Source: Lachnospiraceae bacterium
Lineage (GTDB): Bacteria; Bacillota_A; Clostridia; Lachnospirales; Lachnospiraceae
DNA length: 7,139 nucleotides
Direction of reading: 5' to 3'
NCBI GenBank assembly: GCA_017614185.1
Contig: JAGACI010000259.1
Coordinates: 1-7,139, forward strand
Shown: in pieces, positions 1 to 5,420 of the stretch
Layout: the number at the start of each line of letters is the position of its first letter
Position numbering within the stretch: the stretch's first letter is position 1
Program-made: the position numbers and the translations under genes
Notes under the pieces: model-generated
What the model was told of the DNA's origin: nothing
Databases searched by the model: none
The model's input: the letters and a program-made list of their open reading frames with translations, nothing else

Positions 1-32
1 CCAAACGCTCTATCCAGCTGAGCTAAACGCAC
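1..32 (-). tRNA. tRNA gene, 5' part only (cut by window edge), possibly tRNA-Arg
   Basis: Read on the minus strand, these 32 nt form the 5' part of a tRNA. There is a 7-nt acceptor strand GTGCGTT, then TA at positions 8-9, a D-stem GCTC, a D-loop AGCTGGATA with the conserved GG, the matching GAGC, a single G at position 26, and the 5' anticodon stem TTTGG. The anticodon, variable loop, T-arm and 3' acceptor strand lie beyond the window, so the identity cannot be read. The D-arm followed by GTTTGG resembles bacterial tRNA-Arg genes, which is only a suggestion. A consensus-like promoter lies directly upstream. Confidence 0.9.
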
Positions 33-51
33 AATCTTTACAACAGATGTT

Positions 52-80
52 ATTGTATCGAAGTTTATTCCTGTTGTCAA
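52..80 (-). promoter_or_regulatory. Sigma-70-type promoter for the tRNA gene
   Basis: On the minus strand a perfect -35 box TTGACA (75-80) is followed by a 17-nt spacer and a -10 box TACAAT (52-57, five of six matches). Transcription would start near position 45, leaving a leader of about 12 nt before the tRNA 5' end at 32. The promoter begins only 13 nt after the deoC stop codon. No convincing deoC terminator fits between them, so deoC transcripts may also run into the tRNA gene. Confidence 0.8.
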
Positions 81-93
81 GAATAAATATTTC

Positions 94-747
94 TTACTTT
101 CCTGCCTTTAAAATCTTAACGATTCTGCTGGTTCCAAGACGTGATGCTCCAAGCTCTACAAACTTCTCCGCATCTTCAATAGAAGAGATTCCGCCGGCTG
201 CTTTCATCTTAACATTGGGACCGATGTGCTTTGAGAAAAGCTCGATGTCCGCAAATGTAGCACCCGCAGTTGAGAATCCTGTGGAAGTCTTAATGTACTC
301 TGCACCTGACTCGGTAACAACTTCACACATCTTAATCTTCTCTTCATCGGTAAGAAGACATGTTTCAATGATAACCTTTAAGAGTTTACCGTTACAAGCC
401 TTTTTAACCTGCTTGATTTCGTCAAGAACCTTGTCATAAAGGCCGTCCTTAACCCAGCCGATGTTGATAACCATATCGATCTCAGATGCGCCGTTTTTGA
501 CAGCGTCTTCTGTCTCAAATACCTTAACGGCTGTTGTTGAATAACCGTTGGGGAATCCGATAACGGTACATACGGGAATACGTCCGTTAAGATACTCTGC
601 TGCCTGTTTAACATATGAAGCGGGAATACAAATGGAAGCAGTCTCGTAAGCAACTGCGTCGTCGCAAATCTGCTTAATCTCTGCCCATGTAGCCTGCTGC
701 TGTAATAAGGTATGATCAACCTTGCTTGTAATCTCTTTAATATCCAT
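94..747 (-). CDS. deoC: Deoxyribose-phosphate aldolase (EC 4.1.2.4)
   Basis: This enzyme cleaves 2-deoxy-D-ribose 5-phosphate to glyceraldehyde 3-phosphate and acetaldehyde. It is the last step of deoxynucleoside catabolism and is cytosolic. The 217-aa protein has the usual length and the full class I aldolase TIM-barrel signature. VDHTLL is at residues 10-15, VIGFPNG at 62-68 and EIDMVINIG at 89-97 (Asp91, equivalent to E. coli Asp102). YIKTSTGF is at 151-158 with the Schiff-base Lys153, KAAGGI at 182-187 with the second catalytic Lys182, and GASRLGTS at 200-207. The ATG start is supported by GAGGAAGGA five nt upstream. It follows the CarD-like gene by 30 nt and may share its transcript. No other deo or nucleoside-salvage gene lies in the window. 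The gene looks intact. Confidence 0.96.
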   Translation of the reverse strand: MDIKEITSKVDHTLLQQQATWAEIKQICDDAVAYETASICIPASYVKQAAEYLNGRIPVCTVIGFPNGYSTTAVKVFETEDAVKNGASEIDMVINIGWVKDGLYDKVLDEIKQVKKACNGKLLKVIIETCLLTDEEKIKMCEVVTESGAEYIKTSTGFSTAGATFADIELFSKHIGPNVKMKAAGGISSIEDAEKFVELGASRLGTSRIVKILKAGK

Positions 748-764
748 ACTTATCCTTCCTCATT

Positions 765-786
765 AAAAACTAACCTGTCAGTTTTT
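765..786 (-). repeat. Small inverted repeat (hairpin) between the CarD-like gene and deoC
   Basis: AAAAACT (minus strand, 780-786) pairs with AGTTTTT (765-771). Adding a G-U and an A-U pair gives a 9-bp stem with a CAGG tetraloop. It overlaps the TGA stop codon of the CarD-like gene and ends about three nt before the deoC ribosome binding region. The 3' arm ends in five T, so it could act as a weak terminator, attenuator or 3'-end stabiliser. The stem has only one G-C pair, so its stability is low and its function is not established. Confidence 0.35.
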
Positions 787-1272
787 CTGCCAAATATAAC
801 CCTCTATCTCATTCTTGGGAATCGACAGAGCGATGGAGAGCTCTGAATAAAGGTAATCCTCAGCCATCTTAAAATATCTTTCGTCTGTGGCCGTTACCTT
901 CTTGCCCTCTTTGATGCGTTTCTCTTTACGTGTATATAAGGTCTTGATGATTCTGACCCACTCTCTGCATTCGCAGCTGCTTAAGCACTCTTTGTACTTG
1001 GCTTCTCTTGCCTTGTCGTTATCAACCCAGATTTCCTCAATATAAGGAATATCGGAAATAAGGCTGTCAGCCTCATCCTTGGTGATAACTTCTCTCATCA
1101 CCGTCTTGTTGCTGTCAACGGGCACATAAACCGTGCTCTGCTTCTTATCACAGGGCATCAGGACATAATAGAGTCTGTCCTTGTCTATTCCGTCCATTGT
1201 TAGTGTTGTTACATCGTTAACTTTGCAGATACCTTTACTTCCGTAAACTATAAACGCTCCTTTATTAAACAT
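778..1272 (-). CDS. CarD/CdnL-like RNA polymerase-binding transcriptional regulator
   Basis: The 164-aa protein has the layout of the CarD_TRCF family. An N-terminal Tudor-like RNAP-interaction domain opens with FNKGAFIVYGSKGICKV and continues to about residue 60, including the YYVLMP and VYVPVD strands. A helical C-terminal domain follows, with WVRIIKTLYTRKEKR and then GKKVTATDERYFKMAEDYLYSELSIAL split around a loop. Known relatives bind the RNAP beta subunit and adjust open-complex stability, often at rRNA promoters; that role is assumed here from the family. The ATG at 1270-1272 is chosen because AAGGAAGGG lies 7 nt upstream and family members start just before this motif. An in-frame TTG at 1308 would add 12 unlikely residues and overlap the candidate promoter. 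Three Cys fall at CLSSCEC (about residues 96-102), with no obvious metal-site arrangement. deoC follows closely. Confidence 0.88.
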   Translation of the reverse strand: MFNKGAFIVYGSKGICKVNDVTTLTMDGIDKDRLYYVLMPCDKKQSTVYVPVDSNKTVMREVITKDEADSLISDIPYIEEIWVDNDKAREAKYKECLSSCECREWVRIIKTLYTRKEKRIKEGKKVTATDERYFKMAEDYLYSELSIALSIPKNEIEGYIWQKN

Positions 1273-1279
1273 AATTTTT

Positions 1280-1288
1280 CCCTTCCTT
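1280..1288 (-). promoter_or_regulatory. Ribosome binding site deciding the start of the CarD-like gene
   Basis: AAGGAAGGG on the minus strand ends 7 nt before the ATG at 1270-1272. It is a strong Shine-Dalgarno match and favours this ATG over the upstream in-frame TTG at 1306-1308. Confidence 0.8.
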
Positions 1289-1304
1289 TTTAAGAAAAAA
1301 ACCG

Positions 1305-1333
1305 ACAATACTCTCCAAAGAACAGTTTACCAA
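1305..1333 (-). promoter_or_regulatory. Candidate promoter for the CarD-like gene
   Basis: On the minus strand TTGGTA (1328-1333, four of six to TTGACA) is separated by exactly 17 nt from TATTGT (1305-1310, four of six to TATAAT). A start near position 1298 would give a leader of about 26 nt containing the ribosome binding site. The position between the end of the two-component operon and the CarD-like gene is sensible. Both boxes are imperfect and the region is AT-rich, where chance matches are common. Confidence 0.35.
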
Positions 1334-1362
1334 AAAAGAAAGGGATTTTCTAATTCTTTTTT
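1332..1362 (-). terminator. Weak AT-rich inverted repeat, possible terminator of the two-component operon
   Basis: AAAAAAGAA (minus strand, 1354-1362) and TTCTTTTTT (1332-1340) form a perfect 9-bp inverted repeat around a 13-nt loop. The repeat starts within the TAA stop codon of the last receiver gene. The T-run is part of the stem rather than following it, and there is only one G-C pair, so it is a poor intrinsic terminator by normal standards. It is nevertheless the only terminator-like structure I see at the end of this operon. Confidence 0.3.
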
Positions 1363-2113
1363 ATTTTTTTTCAAAGAATTTGTCTACTATCGAAACAATT
1401 TTTTCCGGAGGGAGGGACTTTAGTATGTATCCCTGAGGATTCAATGAAATAACTTTTTGTACACTGTCTTTGTCGTCTTTAGCTGTCAGAAACATTACGG
1501 GAATTCTTGCTGTTTCTTTTTCTGCTCGAATCATCTCGAGCATCTGCGGGCCGCCGCAAATGGGCATCTCATAATCAAGTAAGATAAGGTCCGGTCTGGT
1601 CTGGCCTAAAAATGCCATTGCACTTGCGGCAGAATCCACAATGGAAACCTTGTACTTGGGAGCCAACCACCCCCTTACTGCATGGAGGGTCGGGCCTGAA
1701 TCGTCTACGACCAGTACATGCTTCTTGCCATCGCGCTCAGCATCTTCGTCATCTGCCCATCTTAGTTTCTCCGCAAGGTCTTTTGCACTTATGGGCTGAT
1801 CTATAGATGCATGGATAAACTGTCTGGGTATAAAGGCTCTTATAGCCTTTGTGAATTCAGGATATCCGATTATAAACAAATCCATCCCGGTTCCTGCGCA
1901 GGCACTGCTCATATAGTTGAGCATTACCTTATTATCCATCACATCCTCGTCAACGTGAAAAAGGAATGCACGGTCCTCTAACATATGCTTTCCGATGGCC
2001 TGAGAATCGAAGGGTATAATGTCACATGTGATTCCCTCTCTTTTCAAACCATCGGCTAAGGCATTGACCATGAACGCCTTGTCGTTGCCGATAAAATATA
2101 TCTTTTCGCTCAT
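1361..2113 (-). CDS. Receiver-domain protein: N-terminal pseudo-receiver plus C-terminal REC, no output domain
   Basis: The protein has 250 aa. Residues 132-250 are a complete CheY-like receiver. The acidic pair is Asp137/Asp138 (VLVVDDSG), the phospho-acceptor is Asp180 (LILLDYEMP), the switch Thr is Thr210 (MFLTAKDD) and the conserved Lys is Lys232. Lys232 is followed by SLPPE rather than the usual Pro. Residues 1-118 show an alternating strand/helix pattern like a receiver (KIYFIGN, AFLFHVDED, DLFIIGY, then QPISAKDLAEKL). GN replaces the acidic pair and the Thr and Lys positions are lost, so I read it as a degenerate receiver. No DNA-binding, GGDEF or enzyme domain follows. AAGGAG lies 5 nt before the ATG. 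It is the last gene of the operon, 12 nt after its kinase, and is the likely final phosphate acceptor. Its downstream partner is unknown. Confidence 0.88.
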   Translation of the reverse strand: MSEKIYFIGNDKAFMVNALADGLKREGITCDIIPFDSQAIGKHMLEDRAFLFHVDEDVMDNKVMLNYMSSACAGTGMDLFIIGYPEFTKAIRAFIPRQFIHASIDQPISAKDLAEKLRWADDEDAERDGKKHVLVVDDSGPTLHAVRGWLAPKYKVSIVDSAASAMAFLGQTRPDLILLDYEMPICGGPQMLEMIRAEKETARIPVMFLTAKDDKDSVQKVISLNPQGYILKSLPPEKIVSIVDKFFEKK

Positions 2114-2125
2114 ATATACTCCTTG

Positions 2126-4642
2126 TTACAGCAAATCTTTAAGTAATACTATAATATCATCCCTTGCAACATCCGCAAGTAATGATTTCAATTTTTGATA
2201 AACCGGCTTAAAATCGTCCGGCAAAGAATAATTCGATAATTGTTTAAATACTGCCTCCGCCATCTCCGTGTCAAACTTCTCTTCGCACGTATAAATCGTT
2301 CTGATGGCATCCTTTAAAGCGTCGGGCTCGATAAGCGGCTTATCCGTATCCTCTGCCTTGCCTATTACATCCGCAAGAGGAGCCTTGATTCCTCTGTAGA
2401 GTAAAAGTAGATCCTCGGTTTTGTCCTTAAGTCCGTAGAGACCGTCGTTCTCTCCTCTTTCTTCCAGATCCTTTGCAAGTGTGGAAAGAGCAACATATCC
2501 CACGAGTCTTGCTGTAGTCTTTAAGCCATGAACCTGAACCACGTAATTGGGTCTGTCGTTCTCCTTAAAGGCCTTCTCAATCATATCGGCACGGGTGTCG
2601 ATTGTATCATAGAACTCTTCGATAACCTGTCCGTAAATCTCGGGCGAACCGCTGGCCGACATACCTGCGGATATATTTATCTCAGGGATTTCCGCAAGTT
2701 TCTCAACAAAGAGGTTCTTCTTAGGCGCATCAGCCTTGTCCTTGGGCGCATCCTTAATCATCTCGACGGGAAGGTATCTAAGAAGCACTCTCTCAAGGTC
2801 CGTCGGAACAACAGGCTTTGAAATATAACTGCTGAATCCTTCTGAAAGGTAGAATTCCTTGGCTCCCGAAATTGCATTTGCGGTAAGCGCCACAAGCGGA
2901 GTCTCTTTGTTAAGGCTGTCCGAATCTGCCTTGATTCTCGCTGCGGTTTCAAGTCCATCCATATCCGGCATCATATGGTCGATGAGGATGATGTCATACT
3001 TATTCTTCGAAGACATAAACAGCGCTTCCTTACCGGAAGAAGCTGTATCTATCGTCATAAGAGAGTTCTTTAAAAGTCCTTTGACAACAGTCAGGTTAAT
3101 GGGCACATCATCGACAACAAGAATTCTTGCCTCAGGTGCGGTAAAGCTTTCCTCATAAACGTTCTTGGAGGCATCAAGAGTCCTTGCAACAGCCTCATAA
3201 TCGCCTATGTAAGTCCAGTCTTTGATTTCCTGCCTGAGTGTAAAGTAAAAGAGGCTTCCCTTGCCAAATTCGCTCTCCACCTTAAGCTCTGAGTCCATAA
3301 GTTCAAGGAGCTGCTTGGTGATGCTGATTCCAAGACCTGTTCCCTCAATCTTTCTGTTCTCGGCTTCGTTGATACGCTCGAAGGGCTTAAAGATTTTCTC
3401 CATGTCCTCGGGCTTTATTCCGATTCCCGTATCCTTAACCTTGTAAGTTACATTTACATGCTCATCATCGTCAGGAATCCGCTCAAATCCGACATTTAAA
3501 GTAACCTGGCCCTTTTCGGTATACTTGATTCCGTTGGTTAAAAGGTTTATTACTATCTGTCTTATCCTGTTCTCGTCACCACGCATATATCTTGGTGTCT
3601 CAGGATCTATATTTATGTACAGATCAAGGTTCTTGGCCCTGGCTCTTCCAGCGATAATAGTCTCGGTTTCGCGAAGGACCTCCGCCAGATCATAATTGGC
3701 GTTCACGATATCCATCTTTCCTGATTCTATCTTTGAAAAATCAAGAATATCGTTGATAAGACTAAGCAGTACCTGACCCGAATTTCTTACATCAAGCGCA
3801 TACTTCTTAATGCCGTTATCCTTACTCTCCCTGATAATCATTTCATCAAGGCCAAGGATGGCATTGATGGGAGTTCTTATCTCATGGCTCATCCTCGCAA
3901 GGAATGCCGACTTCGCATAAGTCGCTCTCTCGGCTTCCTTCTTGGCATTCTCTAATTCCTTCATCGTCGCGTTAAGCTTGCCGTAATCGGGAGTCTCAAG
4001 TGAGAAAAGAATTAAGAGGAGTGCGAACGAAGCTGCAAAGTAAACGATGAAAATGTCCGGTGCCACAAACAGCTGGACAACGATTCCAATCGACATAGCA
4101 ACAGCGTATCCGATAACTGCAAAAAGCTGTCTCCAGACAAACTCCTGCTTATGGCGAACCGCCGTAACTACTGCCGCAATCATATAAATAAAAGGGAAAG
4201 ACGCTCTGACGTGCCCAAGAGGCAGCCAGACAAGAGCATTTTGCCTTGTGCCGTCAAAATAATATAAAAACGGGTGGGAATGATTGATGAAAAGGATTAT
4301 GACTGTTGATATTACAACAAAGTAAAAAGTCACCCTTGCCGCTTTGTGAATTCTTTCATCGCTAATGTAAGAAACGCAGTACTCATAGTAATTGTTGAAA
4401 TTCATTACTGCGCACACAAGAAAAAGTCCACAAACACAGTAGCAAAAGAGCGGGTGAAGTGAATTGTAATAAGACGCACAATAAGCAAGCCCTATATGGG
4501 CGATAATAGCGTTCATTGTCGTCACTGTGAAGTTTAAGAAAAACTTGATAGAAGGCTTTCGAATATACCTGGTCTTTACGAAGATGTAAATAAACAGGCA
4601 TAACAAAAGACTCATATACTCGTAATGACAGTTATATACCAT
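2126..4642 (-). CDS. Membrane hybrid sensor histidine kinase (7TM-HisKA-HATPase-REC-HPt)
   Basis: The 838-aa protein starts with about seven hydrophobic segments (roughly residues 9-23, 36-55, 63-80, 103-120, 147-163, 171-193 and 196-214). The loops have few large extracellular parts, so it resembles 7TM sensor domains of clostridial kinases. A short helical linker (222-245) leads to HisKA with the autophosphorylated His253 in MSHEIRTP. HATPase_c follows, with N-box Asn366/Asn370 (NLLTN), G1 DTGIGI at 404-409 and G2 GTGLGI at 434-439. The receiver has Asp511/Asp512, acceptor Asp555, Thr587 and Lys609. An HPt domain carries His705 in HGLKTTARLVG. Residues 770-838 form a helical tail shared with the upstream kinase. 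The ATG lies only 3 nt after the stop of the preceding receiver gene, with AGGTAGG overlapping that stop, so translation is probably coupled. A later Met10 is possible. The signal sensed is not evident. Confidence 0.93.
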   Translation of the reverse strand: MVYNCHYEYMSLLLCLFIYIFVKTRYIRKPSIKFFLNFTVTTMNAIIAHIGLAYCASYYNSLHPLFCYCVCGLFLVCAVMNFNNYYEYCVSYISDERIHKAARVTFYFVVISTVIILFINHSHPFLYYFDGTRQNALVWLPLGHVRASFPFIYMIAAVVTAVRHKQEFVWRQLFAVIGYAVAMSIGIVVQLFVAPDIFIVYFAASFALLLILFSLETPDYGKLNATMKELENAKKEAERATYAKSAFLARMSHEIRTPINAILGLDEMIIRESKDNGIKKYALDVRNSGQVLLSLINDILDFSKIESGKMDIVNANYDLAEVLRETETIIAGRARAKNLDLYINIDPETPRYMRGDENRIRQIVINLLTNGIKYTEKGQVTLNVGFERIPDDDEHVNVTYKVKDTGIGIKPEDMEKIFKPFERINEAENRKIEGTGLGISITKQLLELMDSELKVESEFGKGSLFYFTLRQEIKDWTYIGDYEAVARTLDASKNVYEESFTAPEARILVVDDVPINLTVVKGLLKNSLMTIDTASSGKEALFMSSKNKYDIILIDHMMPDMDGLETAARIKADSDSLNKETPLVALTANAISGAKEFYLSEGFSSYISKPVVPTDLERVLLRYLPVEMIKDAPKDKADAPKKNLFVEKLAEIPEINISAGMSASGSPEIYGQVIEEFYDTIDTRADMIEKAFKENDRPNYVVQVHGLKTTARLVGYVALSTLAKDLEERGENDGLYGLKDKTEDLLLLYRGIKAPLADVIGKAEDTDKPLIEPDALKDAIRTIYTCEEKFDTEMAEAVFKQLSNYSLPDDFKPVYQKLKSLLADVARDDIIVLLKDLL

Positions 4643-4645
4643 TTC

Positions 4646-5404
4646 CTACCTGCGCTTACTGAAGAACTTCGCTATTGAGTCTAAAATCACCTTCGGAGGT
4701 GATGTCTTTAACAAGTAACCCGCGGGTTTCAACCCAAGAACCGCAGCTACTGAATCCGAGTCATCCTTACTGGTAAGGAATATAACGGGGATCTTTGCAG
4801 TCTTCTCTTCTGCCCTTATCATCTCCAGAAACTGAGGTCCGGAGCATATGGGCATCTCATAATCAAGAAGTATCAAATCAGGCTTGTTTTCCTGTAAAAA
4901 ACCGATAGCCATTGCAGCCGACGAGGCAACCGAGACCCTGTAATCCTTCTCAAGCCACCCTTTAATAAGTCTTAGCGAAGCTCCGGAATCATCAACCACA
5001 AGGATATGCCTTTTTATTTTTCCGGTTTCCGCAATAACAGAATCCATCTTCAGCTGTTCAATCATCTCATCAACCTTGATGGGACGCTCAAAAAAGCCTC
5101 TTACACAAGCGGCATCAACAAGCCTTAATATCTGAAGATATTCTTCCTTGTAGCCTATGATAAAGAGCTTTTTACCAACGGATAAGCAGTAATTCTGAAG
5201 GATTATAAGTTCATCTCTGTGCGAGTCAACATAGTTGCCGCCCATTAACAGAATTACCTCAGGCCCAAACGTAGAAAGATTCGCTTCCTTAAACACAGGA
5301 CCAAGGCATAGAGTAACAAAATCAGCCTTCTCCAAAGAACCTTTCATCGATGTAACCATGTACGAAGTCGGTGATTCAGCGATAATCAAAACTTTAATAG
5401 CCAT
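4646..5404 (-). CDS. Receiver-domain protein: N-terminal pseudo-receiver plus C-terminal REC, no output domain
   Basis: This 252-aa protein is a paralogue of the receiver protein at 1361-2113. The C-terminal receiver (residues 133-252) has Asp138/Asp139, acceptor Asp181 in LILLDYEMP, Thr211 and Lys233 followed by TSPP. Counting by eye, roughly 55% of positions in this half match the paralogue, including the shared stretch DYEMPIC then GPQ and LEMIRAE. The N-terminal half (1-120) also alternates strands and helices (KVLIIAES, EVILLMGG, LFIIGY, then ERPIKVDEMIEQL). AE replaces the acidic pair and MGG stands where the acceptor Asp would be, so it should not be phosphorylated in the normal way. 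It resembles the paralogue's N-terminus only loosely. AAAGG lies about 7 nt before the ATG. It sits between two kinases, 16 nt after one and 3 nt before the other, and could take phosphate from either. Confidence 0.88.
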   Translation of the reverse strand: MAIKVLIIAESPTSYMVTSMKGSLEKADFVTLCLGPVFKEANLSTFGPEVILLMGGNYVDSHRDELIILQNYCLSVGKKLFIIGYKEEYLQILRLVDAACVRGFFERPIKVDEMIEQLKMDSVIAETGKIKRHILVVDDSGASLRLIKGWLEKDYRVSVASSAAMAIGFLQENKPDLILLDYEMPICSGPQFLEMIRAEEKTAKIPVIFLTSKDDSDSVAAVLGLKPAGYLLKTSPPKVILDSIAKFFSKRR

Positions 5405-5420
5405 AATTTGCCTTTCACAA

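Noticed and set aside
40..77. Inverted repeat ACAACAG / CTGTTGT as a deoC terminator or operator
   Set aside because: The arms are 7 bp with a 24-nt loop and no T-tract, and they coincide with the tRNA promoter and leader. It is probably chance.
47..439. Plus-strand open frame of 130 codons opposite deoC
   Set aside because: It lies wholly or mostly antisense to deoC, which has full family motifs. Its translation matches no recognisable family and it overlaps the tRNA promoter.
1273..1308. TTG start at 1308 for the CarD-like gene (12 extra residues)
   Set aside because: The extra residues are not part of the family, the TTG lacks a good ribosome binding site, and it overlaps the candidate -10 box. 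The ATG at 1272 has a strong site.
1347..1374. Possible promoter TTGAAA, 16 nt, TAGAAA on the minus strand
   Set aside because: It lies in the A/T-run at the end of the receiver gene, where such matches arise by chance. The -10 is weak, and the pair at 1305-1333 is better placed.
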